Source: JAKAFX01 sp043196285 (GTDB taxonomy: Archaea > Thermoplasmatota > Thermoplasmata > Thermoplasmatales > Thermoplasmataceae). Taken from it: a DNA stretch of 64,000 nt. Under the pieces are notes generated by a model. It made no database searches. It saw only the letters and a list, made by a program, of their open reading frames with translations, and had not been told where the DNA came from. This document shows positions 43,384 to 51,964 of the stretch, one piece after another; within the stretch, counting starts at the first letter, position 1; each line of letters begins with the position of its first letter. The DNA is taken from NCBI GenBank assembly GCA_043196285.1, contig JBBYJL010000001.1, positions 1-64,000 on the forward strand, read 5' to 3'. The position numbers and the translations under genes were made by a program.

Positions 43384-44037
43384 TCAGGAAAGGGCATCGT
43401 CAATTCTTCCCAGTTCTATTGGAGTGGTGGATTCCCCTACAAACACTCCCTTTGAATTGGCTATAACTGAAGACCCGACGTACATACTGCCGAAATTGGC
43501 AGTTACGGCCTTAACTCCAACCTTGAAGTAACCCTCAAGGAAACTGATCTCATCCTCGTCGGCGGTTGGGGTAACAATCATTCCCTTTTTTGTTAGGACT
43601 GAAGCGCTTCCCACGGTCTTGATGCCTCCAATGGTGGCCTTTATGACTTCAACATCCATATTATCCTCTATCTCTCTTATGGATTTTGAGCTGAATCCCT
43701 GGTGGACTATGGCAGATCTGTCATTTACGACGATGTCGTTCCCCAGGGCATTAATTTTATCCTTCAGGTAGAAAATCCTTCTACCCCCAAACTCCTCTGA
43801 AGTGTGTGATCCATCTTCCTGAGGAGGAAGGGCAACGCTTTTCGAATTCATCGTGATCATTGAACCGATAAGATAAGAATTGTCTATGTAAAGCAAAAGA
43901 GGTTTTACACCGAGAGATGTGCATATTTTCTCAGCAACATCCCTTTCAACGTTCTTTGGTAGAACTGCAAGATCTTCAGAGATCTTCGCATATATTCCTA
44001 TAAAATCACTTTTAAGGATCGAAATTTTATTAATCAT
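43384..44037 (-). CDS. eif6: Translation initiation factor 6 (ribosome anti-association factor)
   Basis: A protein of 217 residues with the five-fold repeat of the IF6 pentein fold; each repeat is seen as strands near IGSMITMNSKSV, LGNDIVVNDRSA, TVGSASVLTKKG, AVTANFGSMYVGSSVIANSKG. It binds the large subunit next to L24/L14 and blocks joining. It is the last gene of the S19e-PDCD5-L39e-L31e-aIF6 run, 2 nt after L31e. Confidence 0.93.
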   Translation of the reverse strand: MINKISILKSDFIGIYAKISEDLAVLPKNVERDVAEKICTSLGVKPLLLYIDNSYLIGSMITMNSKSVALPPQEDGSHTSEEFGGRRIFYLKDKINALGNDIVVNDRSAIVHQGFSSKSIREIEDNMDVEVIKATIGGIKTVGSASVLTKKGMIVTPTADEDEISFLEGYFKVGVKAVTANFGSMYVGSSVIANSKGVFVGESTTPIELGRIDDALS

Positions 44038-44039
44038 CT

Positions 44040-44312
44040 TTATGGCAATATTACCTCTGCAGTTTCGTCCTGGAGCTTTACAACTCTGACCTTTATCTTC
44101 CTTGGAGATTTTATCCTGCCACGCCTCCAGATCATTTCGTTAACCTTCGGATCAATCCAGATATTACCTACACCAAGCCTCATGTGGCGTGCAACCTCTT
44201 CCTTAAGGACTTCGATAGACGTGTCAGCCTTTCTTCTCACAGAAGGACTGCCTGCTTTCTTAAGAGTTACAGTCAGAAAAAACTCGTTAGCAGCTTCATT
44301 ATTTTCAACCAT
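44040..44312 (-). CDS. rpl31e: Large-subunit ribosomal protein L31e
   Basis: A protein of 90 residues from the ATG at 44312 (MVENNEAANEF). Landmarks are RRKADTSIEVLKEEVARHM and IWIDPKVNEMIWRRGRIKSPRKIKVRV-type segments. GGTGAT four bases before this ATG is the Shine-Dalgarno, which decides against the in-frame GTG at 44321 and the ATG at 44318, both of which overlap it. Confidence 0.93.
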   Translation of the reverse strand: MVENNEAANEFFLTVTLKKAGSPSVRRKADTSIEVLKEEVARHMRLGVGNIWIDPKVNEMIWRRGRIKSPRKIKVRVVKLQDETAEVILP

Positions 44313-44322
44313 TATCATCACC

Positions 44323-44478
44323 TTACAGCTTAAGGCCGTTTCGTCTCCAGTTTCTTCTCTTATTGTTCTGTGTCATTCTTCTGGCAGTTCTTAGCATTAC
44401 CCAGCCAGGAACTCTCCTGTTCTGCTTAGTTTTCTTCATAAGTCTGATCTTTCTTCCGTATTCCTTGTTTCTGCTCAT
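44323..44478 (-). CDS. rpl39e: Large-subunit ribosomal protein L39e
   Basis: A protein of 51 residues, read directly from the minus strand: ATG at 44478, TAA at 44323. It starts MSRNKEYGRKIRLMKKTKQN and continues with VPGWVMLRTARR and NKRRNWRRNGLKL, the signature of L39e, which lines the nascent-chain tunnel. It is very basic. It directly follows the PDCD5 gene and precedes L31e by about 10 nt. Confidence 0.95.
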   Translation of the reverse strand: MSRNKEYGRKIRLMKKTKQNRRVPGWVMLRTARRMTQNNKRRNWRRNGLKL

Positions 44479-44826
44479 TTACTTATACCTCCATTCAATT
44501 TTGGTTTCCTTTTTTGTCCCCGACAGTCTCTCTAGTATGTCTCTTAGCTCTTCATCGCTGATGACTCTGTTTATTCTGCCAGATCCTGCCAGCTGAATTA
44601 GCTGATTCTCAACATTTTCTGCAAGATCTGCACGGACGAGTCGCACCCTGCTGAGTCTCTCTCTGGCTTCTGGTGACAGTATCTGCCTTAATATCTGCTG
44701 GCGTCTTGCCTTTTCTACATCTGCAGCCTTTTGTTGCTCGGCAGCCATCTGATCTTCGGCAGCATTTCTCTGCATTTCCTGAATTTTACGTCTTCTGATT
44801 GCGTCCAGTTCATCATCATTATCCAT
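44479..44826 (-). CDS. PDCD5-family DNA-binding protein
   Basis: A protein of 115 residues. The charged N-terminal helix (DELDAIRRRKIQEMQ) leads into the compact helical core ILRQILSPEARERLSRVRLVRADLAE and the end RVISDEELRDILERL. This is the archaeal PDCD5/YMR074c family, often found between S19e and L39e. Its precise role is not settled. Its stop directly abuts the L39e start. Confidence 0.92.
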   Translation of the reverse strand: MDNDDELDAIRRRKIQEMQRNAAEDQMAAEQQKAADVEKARRQQILRQILSPEARERLSRVRLVRADLAENVENQLIQLAGSGRINRVISDEELRDILERLSGTKKETKIEWRYK

Positions 44827-44865
44827 CAGGACTCATCCCCCATCAAAAGACCAATTGCTCCTGAC

Positions 44866-45318
44866 CTAAATTAGTTTTTTGTAAAATTCATTCTTCTCAG
44901 ACAATTCCTTTAGAGCTTCTTTAGTGGCCTTGTCAAGTAAGGATACGCCCTGAGGAGAGATCGATCTTCCTTTCGCATCCTTCTTAGCGTACCCAAGATT
45001 CTCAAGGGTCTGGAACATGTTTCTCACAATGAACCTGCTTCCCTTTCTGGGATGGTAACTCCTTGATCCCATATCAACCCTTCCACCATAGTCCGCACTA
45101 AGCTTAGAGATTCCAATAGGCCCCTTTATTGAGAGCTTCCTAAGAGTTGATGCAAGCCTCACGTGATACCAGTCTGCAGTATCCCAGGAATTTTCCTTGT
45201 GCACACCGGCCTTAAGGTAATGTACCCATTCCGGAACCTCAATCCTCTTATCCTCTTTCAGCTTCTCTGCAACCTTTTTAAGCAGGATTTCCGGAGGTAC
45301 TTCTTTAACGTTAGTCAT
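44866..45318 (-). CDS. rps19e: Small-subunit ribosomal protein S19e
   Basis: A protein of 150 residues with the winged-helix-like S19e fold: EVPEWVHYLKAGVHKE, DWYHVRLASTLRKL and GRVDMGSRSYHPRKGS are diagnostic. It is first in its run; the AT-rich gap to 45377 should hold the promoter. Confidence 0.95.
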   Translation of the reverse strand: MTNVKEVPPEILLKKVAEKLKEDKRIEVPEWVHYLKAGVHKENSWDTADWYHVRLASTLRKLSIKGPIGISKLSADYGGRVDMGSRSYHPRKGSRFIVRNMFQTLENLGYAKKDAKGRSISPQGVSLLDKATKEALKELSEKNEFYKKLI

Positions 45319-45377
45319 TCACTATCACTTTCGCCGTTGATTTTATAGGTATTTATAACTCTTTCGAAGATCAGGTT

Positions 45378-46997
45378 TCATGAATGGATTTCTGGTCCAT
45401 CAAGGCGTTTTCTGTGCCTGACCAGATCTCCCCTGCCCGCTATTAAGAAAGAAAACAAGGCAAGATAGACTAAAAGATAGAACATTAAAGGAAGCAGTGG
45501 CTGGGACAGGGAAATGGAGAAAATATTAGAAATAAGTTCAAGGAAAAAGACTGGTATTAGAAGGAATACAAGGGTGAAGACAAAGAGCTTCATGAATCCA
45601 AGGTTGCCTCCGAACGACTCCATGTTGATCACTTCGCTATCAGAAGGTATCCTTTTCAGTAAACGAGAGGCATTCCACAGACTTGTATCAATGAATGAAA
45701 ATATGAGAACCAGGGGAAGAATGAGAAGGTAGATGAAGGGAGAGGAAGTTATCACTATAGATATGACAGAAACTGGGACAAGTATGAACAGGAAAATGAT
45801 GAGGTTGGAAAAAACCTTTGACCTGGCAATTTCTGAATCAGTAACAGGCAGGATCCGGTATCCTGGAAAACCCCTGTTTTCAGACACCATTCCCATAATT
45901 GTATAGAAAGAGGATGCAAATGCCACAAGTGTTAGAAGCAGGTAATAGACACCAAGAGCACTCACACGGCCGCTTCCACCGTAAAGGGAAAGTATAATTG
46001 GAAGAGTGATTATCACGGGTGTCATGATAAGGTTGATGTTCTGCGGTTCCCTTACTATAAGCATCAGATCCTTTCTCAAAAGAGATTTACTAAATCTCTC
46101 CGGCTTTGATGGTTTTCCTGTGGCCCTGTTTTTGGGGTCTTCTTCGATGTTATTGATCCTTTCAAAGGCAATCCTGCTAAGAAAAATACCCAGAAGAAGG
46201 AAAAGTGACAGATATATGATTGAGAACAGTAGATCAATCAGGAGATCTGCATATACAGGTGTGACAAGGAAAACGGAGTACGGAATGTTTAGTATGAAAG
46301 TATAATATCTGGCCGTTCCTGAAAGGGTTGGAATGAAGTTTGATATGGACTCTGGCACATAGATCACAATTTCAAAAACTATCAGCGATCCTATGATTGC
46401 AGCATATTTAAGCGCAGCACCGATAGTCTTGAGGCTTTTTCTTGCGCTCTTCCCGATGGTCTTATAGGAGATGACCGCAAAAAGCGATCCAAACACGAAT
46501 CCAGAAAAAATCATGATAAGTGTCCAGACGCTTCCGAATAAAAGTGAATAATAATTACCGGTGAACAGGAAATAGACAATAAGGCTTGGAACCGTAAGAA
46601 AAGCAATGGAAGAACCATAAAAAATAAGATAACAGAAGAACAGTATCATATTATTTCCCTTCATAGGAAGGGCTTTCAGAGGTTGCAGCAAGTAATTACT
46701 TTTGACGCTCTGTATAAGCAGCATTGAGTTGTAGACACTTATCAAAAATCCATAAACAAATATAACAAAGCCTATGTTTGCAAATTTTATCTCGCTGTAT
46801 CCACTCAGAAGCCTTGAATATATGAGGATAATGGATATGGAAAGGAAGGCTATGGAACCAACCCAGTAGTTGAGCATTATCATCCTTTGCACGCTTCCGC
46901 TTTTCTTTTGCCTCTTGATGAACGAAGAAAAGTTCTTCACGGCATTGTACTTTTGTTCGATCATTATCCTTCTGGAAATCTCGTAAAGATTGTTCAT
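45378..46997 (-). CDS. ABC-type membrane permease (ABC-2-like exporter)
   Basis: A protein of 539 residues with about twelve hydrophobic segments spread over the whole length and a cytoplasmic loop near the middle (EEDPKNRATGKPSKPERFSK). It is probably the membrane half of the transporter whose ATPase gene lies 4 nt upstream. The fused-length plan suggests both membrane halves in one chain. The substrate cannot be inferred. Confidence 0.8.
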   Translation of the reverse strand: MNNLYEISRRIMIEQKYNAVKNFSSFIKRQKKSGSVQRMIMLNYWVGSIAFLSISIILIYSRLLSGYSEIKFANIGFVIFVYGFLISVYNSMLLIQSVKSNYLLQPLKALPMKGNNMILFFCYLIFYGSSIAFLTVPSLIVYFLFTGNYYSLLFGSVWTLIMIFSGFVFGSLFAVISYKTIGKSARKSLKTIGAALKYAAIIGSLIVFEIVIYVPESISNFIPTLSGTARYYTFILNIPYSVFLVTPVYADLLIDLLFSIIYLSLFLLLGIFLSRIAFERINNIEEDPKNRATGKPSKPERFSKSLLRKDLMLIVREPQNINLIMTPVIITLPIILSLYGGSGRVSALGVYYLLLTLVAFASSFYTIMGMVSENRGFPGYRILPVTDSEIARSKVFSNLIIFLFILVPVSVISIVITSSPFIYLLILPLVLIFSFIDTSLWNASRLLKRIPSDSEVINMESFGGNLGFMKLFVFTLVFLLIPVFFLELISNIFSISLSQPLLPLMFYLLVYLALFSFLIAGRGDLVRHRKRLDGPEIHS

Positions 46998-47001
46998 TGT
47001 T

Positions 47002-47778
47002 TCATCCTAATATTCCTGCAAGATCTTCTCCCATGGACTTTATGGCATCGTCAGACGTCAATTTCAGGAATATATCCTCCAGTCTTTCTCCCGAACTCCT
47101 ATCCCTGATCCTTATTTCCTCCATAGATCCCTCCTCAACAACGCTACCATGATAAAGTATTGAAATTTTCTGGCAAGTTGATTCAGCAATCTCTAGAACG
47201 TGGGTTGAAAACAATATGGTCTTCCCTCTCCCGGCAAGAGCACGAATCAGGTCCTTCACCACCCTTGACGATCTCGGATCGACACCCTTCAAAGCCTCAT
47301 CAAGCACCAGAATCTGAGGGTCGTGAATGAGCGCAGAGGCAATGGAAACTTTTTGCCTGTTTCCAAACGAAAGTGATCCTATGGGTTCATTTACATAATC
47401 CATGAGCTCAAGTGCACTGAAGAGAGCCCCTGTTCTCTTTTCAAAGAGAATACGGTCAATTCTTCTTACGGAGGCCACGAACCCAAGATATTCTGAGGGG
47501 GTCATGGATTCATAAAGAACAGGATCTTCAGGCACATATCCAATTAATTCCTTTAATTTTAAGGGAAATTCAGCAGGATCCATTCCCAGCACCCTAACAG
47601 AACCTGAGTCTCTGTGAGTTATGGCGCAGATTATCCTCATCAGGGTGGTCTTTCCGGAACCGTTTGGTCCAAGGATTCCCCAGACAACCCCAGATGGTAT
47701 GTTCAGGTTGATGTTCTGTAAAGCCCTGACATTTCCATAGGATTTTGAAAGGTTAGCTATAGTCACAACGTTTTCCAT
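47002..47778 (-). CDS. ABC transporter ATP-binding protein
   Basis: A protein of 258 residues. The Walker A is GPNGSGKTTLM near residue 37, the signature is SLSFGNRQKVSIA (a degenerate LSGGQ), the Walker B is ILVLDEALKGVD, and the switch His lies in FSTHVLE. The subfamily resembles export-type ABC ATPases of the NatA/CcmA kind. It precedes its permease by 4 nt and diverges from rnhB. Confidence 0.9.
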   Translation of the reverse strand: MENVVTIANLSKSYGNVRALQNINLNIPSGVVWGILGPNGSGKTTLMRIICAITHRDSGSVRVLGMDPAEFPLKLKELIGYVPEDPVLYESMTPSEYLGFVASVRRIDRILFEKRTGALFSALELMDYVNEPIGSLSFGNRQKVSIASALIHDPQILVLDEALKGVDPRSSRVVKDLIRALAGRGKTILFSTHVLEIAESTCQKISILYHGSVVEEGSMEEIRIRDRSSGERLEDIFLKLTSDDAIKSMGEDLAGILG

Positions 47779-47853
47779 TCAATGCTAATGTCTCAAAGGA
47801 ATAATGTATTTTTCCAACAGGATGATTTAAGCGATACCTAGGGCTTACCTGTT

Positions 47854-48492
47854 GTGCATGGTGAAAGATTGCAGTGTGGAATCGACGAGGCGGGGAGAGG
47901 TCCGGTAATCGGTCCAATGGTTATGTGTATTGTTTGCGGCGATGGAGAAAAACTTCAGAATACAGGTGCAAGGGATTCAAAGACGCTTTCCCCCGGCTCC
48001 AGGTCGTACATATATGACAGGATAAGACAGACAGCAGATCTGGTTGAAACCTTAGTGTTTCAGGCAAACGAAATAAGCGAAATGATGAGCAGGATGACGC
48101 TAAACGAGATAGAGCTTCACGGTGCGATTGAACTCCTGAAGTATGCCATATACCCAACCTATGTTGACTCGTTCGATGTCAGTCCTGATCGCCTGGCACA
48201 ATCTCTCACAGGGATCTCAGGCAAGGTCGTGATATGTGAACACAAGGCGGACAGCATCTATCCTTCAGTTTCTGCTGCGTCAGTTATAGCGAAGGTTGAC
48301 AGAGACAGGGCGATCGAAACACTGAAAAAAGAATATGGTGATTTTGGGTCAGGTTACCCTTCAGATCCCCGTACAGTTAAGTTCATAGAAGAGTCACTTT
48401 CACATGGGCGATCTCTGGATCCAATAATTAGAACAACATGGGAAACATTCAGAAGGATCAATTCCAGAAAAGGAAACTCGAAACTTCTGTGA
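47854..48492 (+). CDS. rnhB: Ribonuclease HII
   Basis: A protein of 212 residues that removes RNA from RNA-DNA hybrids. The catalytic GIDEAGRG (D11, E12) is followed by the Asp in ARDSKTLSP, and the Tyr/Ser segment VSAASVIAKVDRD. The start is GTG at 47854. It diverges from the ABC transporter genes across a 75-bp spacer. Confidence 0.94.
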   Translation: MHGERLQCGIDEAGRGPVIGPMVMCIVCGDGEKLQNTGARDSKTLSPGSRSYIYDRIRQTADLVETLVFQANEISEMMSRMTLNEIELHGAIELLKYAIYPTYVDSFDVSPDRLAQSLTGISGKVVICEHKADSIYPSVSAASVIAKVDRDRAIETLKKEYGDFGSGYPSDPRTVKFIEESLSHGRSLDPIIRTTWETFRRINSRKGNSKLL

Positions 48493-48610
48493 AATCATGG
48501 GATGCAAAAGTGCATCCGAAAGTCCTGCCGATTTGCAAATATAGGCTTTTTGGAGATTTTCGCCATCTGGACTTGAGAACATATTTATAGAGATTAAAAC
48601 TCTAGAGTCC

Positions 48611-49309
48611 GTGCCGAACGATTTTATATTGACAGACAAGACGGATCAGGCAGACGACTATAATGAAAGAGGAATTTCATTCTTCAACCTCACTAAATAC
48701 CCTGAAGCCATCAAAGAGTTCACGAAAGCCATCAAGTTGGTCTCAACAGATCCGGATTATTACTATAACAGGGGACTGACATACTATTCCATGAAAATGC
48801 TAGAACAGGCCATAAAGGACTACAGATCGGCTGTGGATATTAATCCTGAAAATGCCGACTATCACAATGCACTTGCCTCGGCTCTCGAGGATCATGGCGA
48901 TCTTAAAGAGGCGATGGAACATTTTAATGAGGCCATCAGGATTGAGGGTGACGTACCAGACTTTTATTATAACCGGGGAAATCTGTTCAGGAAAATGGGA
49001 GAGAACGAGAAAGCCCTTTCAGATTTCACTAAGGCGGTCGAACTGAATTCCGCTGACCAGATTTTCCTTTACAGGCATTATGAGATGCTGATGGACCTGG
49101 AAAGGTATGAGGAGGCAGCCAGAGACATGGATGTAGCCATTAACCTTGTTCCTGGAAGCGCTTTTTTTGTGATATCCAAGGCAGATGCACTGGAGAAAGC
49201 AGGGAAAATCCATGATGCAGTAAAGCTTCTTGATAATATCCTTGAAACAGATCCCGACAACATTGATGTCAGGGAGAGAGCCAGCAGACTCAGGGAAAAG
49301 ATCCACTAG
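48611..49309 (+). CDS. Tetratricopeptide-repeat protein
   Basis: A protein of 232 residues made of six TPR units; each carries the G/Y-A-P pattern (for example YYYNRGLTYYSMKMLEQAIKDY). The start is GTG at 48611. There is no signal peptide or membrane helix. It resembles the TPR protein at 3298-4173 in layout and in having FxKAI/AI-type repeats, and both end against a convergent metabolic gene. No partner is known. Confidence 0.8.
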   Translation: MPNDFILTDKTDQADDYNERGISFFNLTKYPEAIKEFTKAIKLVSTDPDYYYNRGLTYYSMKMLEQAIKDYRSAVDINPENADYHNALASALEDHGDLKEAMEHFNEAIRIEGDVPDFYYNRGNLFRKMGENEKALSDFTKAVELNSADQIFLYRHYEMLMDLERYEEAARDMDVAINLVPGSAFFVISKADALEKAGKIHDAVKLLDNILETDPDNIDVRERASRLREKIH

Positions 49310-50385
49310 AAGTAATCGGCTATATGATCCCCATATAAGATCTCCCTGGCATGCTCTATTTTTGATTCCAGGTCAGATCGGTCTTCTCCAATAAGGTTCA
49401 CATGCCCCACTTTTCTTCTCCTGCGCACCTGTTTTCCATACCAGTATATTCTCGATCCATCTATATCCAGTATTTTTTCCCGGGTCTTGTTATCAAGATC
49501 TCTCCCCACTATGTTAAGTATGCCGCTGGGACAGAAGAGTCTGGGAGTCATAAGAGGAAGTCCTGCCACAGCTCTGATATGTTGCTCGAACTGAGATATC
49601 GACGATCCCAGCAGTGTGTGATGCCCGGAATTGTGAACCCTAGGTGCGAACTCGTTTATGATCGGTTTTCCCCCCTTAATGAAGAATTCTACAGAAAGAA
49701 CGCCGATATAGTTAAGAGCATCAGACAATTTTGACGCAATCTCCCTCATGCCGTAATTCTGAACTGGAGATGAATTATAGAGAAGCATCCCAGAATAATT
49801 GACATTTAAGGATGGATCGAAGAATATCTTCTTTCCAGTTCTGTCCCTGGCCATAATTATGGACGCCTCAAAGTCATAATCAACGTATTCCTCAATCACA
49901 TAAGTATCAGCAATCATGCTGAGATTATCCCTGTTCTTCTTGTCAATATATGCCTGACCCTTTCCATCATATCCCCCACTGGATGATTTCACGACTGCCT
50001 TTTCGAACATTCCGGCCTTCCTTCTTGCGTCATCGAGGCTGTTTGCGACGTAAAAATCAGCTATGGGAAAGCCATTGTTCCTGAGAAATTCCTTTTCCCT
50101 GTAGCGTTCCTTCTTAAGGTTGATTGCCAGAGAGTTCGGTGAAAGTTTTTGATCATTTTCAGCCCTTTTTATGGCAAGGTCACTGACATGCTCGAATTCA
50201 TACGTGACAAAATCAGACGACCCGACAAACTCATTTTCAGACCCTGTGGTGAAAAATTTATCCGCCAGGGACGCGGCAGGACCAGGCTCAATATCAAATA
50301 CATTAAAACCTATACCTAACGGTTTTGACTCAAGTATCATCATCCACCCTAACTGCCCTGATCCAATTATTCCGATCCTGTTCAA
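49306..50385 (-). CDS. purK: N5-carboxyaminoimidazole ribonucleotide synthase
   Basis: An ATP-grasp enzyme of 359 residues. The opening NRIGIIGSGQLGWMM and the KSSSGGYDGKGQAYI loop are the family's dinucleotide-like and ATP-binding parts; the metal site is in VEFFIKGGKPIINEFAPRVHNSGH. It uses ATP and bicarbonate to carboxylate AIR, giving N5-CAIR for PurE. It overlaps purE by four bases and the TPR gene's last bases at the 3' end. Confidence 0.94.
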   Translation of the reverse strand: MNRIGIIGSGQLGWMMILESKPLGIGFNVFDIEPGPAASLADKFFTTGSENEFVGSSDFVTYEFEHVSDLAIKRAENDQKLSPNSLAINLKKERYREKEFLRNNGFPIADFYVANSLDDARRKAGMFEKAVVKSSSGGYDGKGQAYIDKKNRDNLSMIADTYVIEEYVDYDFEASIIMARDRTGKKIFFDPSLNVNYSGMLLYNSSPVQNYGMREIASKLSDALNYIGVLSVEFFIKGGKPIINEFAPRVHNSGHHTLLGSSISQFEQHIRAVAGLPLMTPRLFCPSGILNIVGRDLDNKTREKILDIDGSRIYWYGKQVRRRRKVGHVNLIGEDRSDLESKIEHAREILYGDHIADYF

Positions 50386-50852
50386 AGTCTGGTATCCCTC
50401 ACCTTGCTATTTTCAGTCTTGCGGTAATCGGAAAGTTTCCTGCCTATTTCGGGATATTTGATTGCCAGTATTCTAAGTGCAAGCAGGGCAGCGTTTCTGG
50501 AATTCCCAATCGCAACTGTTCCTACAGGTACCCCGGAAGGCATCTGGACTATTGAAAGGAGAGAATCCAACCCTGAAAGGTGTTTAGTTGGTATCGGGAC
50601 CCCTATCACAGGCAAAGCGGTCAATGATGCGGTCATGCCGGGGAGGTGTGCCGCACCTCCGGCACCAGCTATTATTACCTCTATTCCCCTGCTCTCTGCG
50701 CTGGTTGCGTATTCGAACATCAAATCCGGTGTCCTGTGTGCAGAAACTACTTTCTTTTCATAATCTACACCAAACAGATCCAGAATCTCAAAGGCACCGG
50801 TCATGTGCTCAAGGTCGCTGGAACTTCCCATTATAATTCCTATTTTCGGCAC
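50382..50852 (-). CDS. purE: N5-CAIR mutase
   Basis: A protein of 156 residues. The GSSSDLEHM start, VVSAHRTPDLM with the catalytic His, and AGAGGAAHLPGM are the class I PurE landmarks. It moves the carboxyl group to carbon 4 of AIR. The purE-purK order with an ATGA overlap is the usual operon for the two-step purine carboxylation. Confidence 0.95.
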   Translation of the reverse strand: MPKIGIIMGSSSDLEHMTGAFEILDLFGVDYEKKVVSAHRTPDLMFEYATSAESRGIEVIIAGAGGAAHLPGMTASLTALPVIGVPIPTKHLSGLDSLLSIVQMPSGVPVGTVAIGNSRNAALLALRILAIKYPEIGRKLSDYRKTENSKVRDTRL

Positions 50853-50892
50853 GTAATATAATCACATCATATTATACGTTTTTTCCTGCCGA

Positions 50893-51903
50893 TCATTTCA
50901 ACTGCAAAGGAATTGACGCCTTCATAATCCGGTTCATGATGGCCAGTCCAATGCCATTTTCCGGGAACGTTTCAATGATTCCCATTGATTTTCCAGATCT
51001 GTCAAGTTCTCTAAAGGATCTGAACAGATTATGCGCAATAGTGTAAGGATCACTTCTCTTTCCGATTATTATTTTGTAGCCCTGCACATTTCTGCCTGTT
51101 TCTTCAGAACACAGGAAAGCGTATTTATCGCCTTCCTCGGTTTTGGACAGTTCAACAAGATTATCAGGACCGGTTCTGTAAAGAACCTTTTTTGGGGAGT
51201 AATGTCTGTACTTCATGCCTGGTGTCAGTGGAATCTTTACCTCTCCCACTATGTGCTCAACAATTATCTGGCCGAATGCATACTCCAGATCTTCAAGGGT
51301 AAAGGCACCAGGTCTCATTAGTCTGTACGGGCGAGATGTCATATCTATTATTGTAGATTCAAGGCCATATTTTGGAGGTTCTCCCTCAATTATAACATCC
51401 ACTTTACCATCGAGATCGTTAATAGCGTCAGCTGCGTCAACAATGCTTGGTTCACCAGCCAGGTTTGCGCTTGGTGCTGCGATGGGAACTCCTGAAAGCC
51501 TGATAAGTTCACGGGCGATAGGGTTATCGGGGCATCTGACGACAACAGTCTCAAGTCCAGCTGTGCACACACTAGATACGAGATTGTTCTTCTTCAGCAT
51601 AATGGATAGAGGAGCAGGCCAAATTTTTGAAATCCTTTCAATAGGAATTTTTTGATCTGCAGAAATTACGCCGAATATGTCTTCCACGCCTGCAATATGG
51701 ACAATAAGAGGATTATCGGCAGGCCTTCCCTTTGCAGCAAATATCTTTCGGGATGCAACGTCAGAATATGCATTTCCTCCAAGTCCATAGACAGTTTCTG
51801 TTGGGAAAACGACTATACCGTCACTCCGGATGGCATCTGCCGCAACAGCCATTTTTTTAGCATCTATGTTTTTCGAATCAATCCGTATGATTTCAGTTCT
51901 CAA
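50893..51903 (-). CDS. sua5: Threonylcarbamoyl-AMP synthase, Sua5 type
   Basis: A protein of 336 residues with an N-terminal YrdC domain (about 1-205; FPTETVYGLGGNA, KGRPADNPL, SANLAGEPS) and the extra C-terminal Sua5 domain (about 230-330). It makes the L-threonylcarbamoyl-AMP used for t6A at position 37 of ANN-decoding tRNAs. The start is TTG. It diverges from the M1 aminopeptidase; the spacer has TTTTATAATAG at 51929-51939, a likely TATA element. Confidence 0.93.
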   Translation of the reverse strand: MRTEIIRIDSKNIDAKKMAVAADAIRSDGIVVFPTETVYGLGGNAYSDVASRKIFAAKGRPADNPLIVHIAGVEDIFGVISADQKIPIERISKIWPAPLSIMLKKNNLVSSVCTAGLETVVVRCPDNPIARELIRLSGVPIAAPSANLAGEPSIVDAADAINDLDGKVDVIIEGEPPKYGLESTIIDMTSRPYRLMRPGAFTLEDLEYAFGQIIVEHIVGEVKIPLTPGMKYRHYSPKKVLYRTGPDNLVELSKTEEGDKYAFLCSEETGRNVQGYKIIIGKRSDPYTIAHNLFRSFRELDRSGKSMGIIETFPENGIGLAIMNRIMKASIPLQLK

Positions 51904-51964
51904 TATTTATCCAGGTTAGTGATGATTCTTTTATAATAGTTAAAAATTAGCATGATGATTTATC

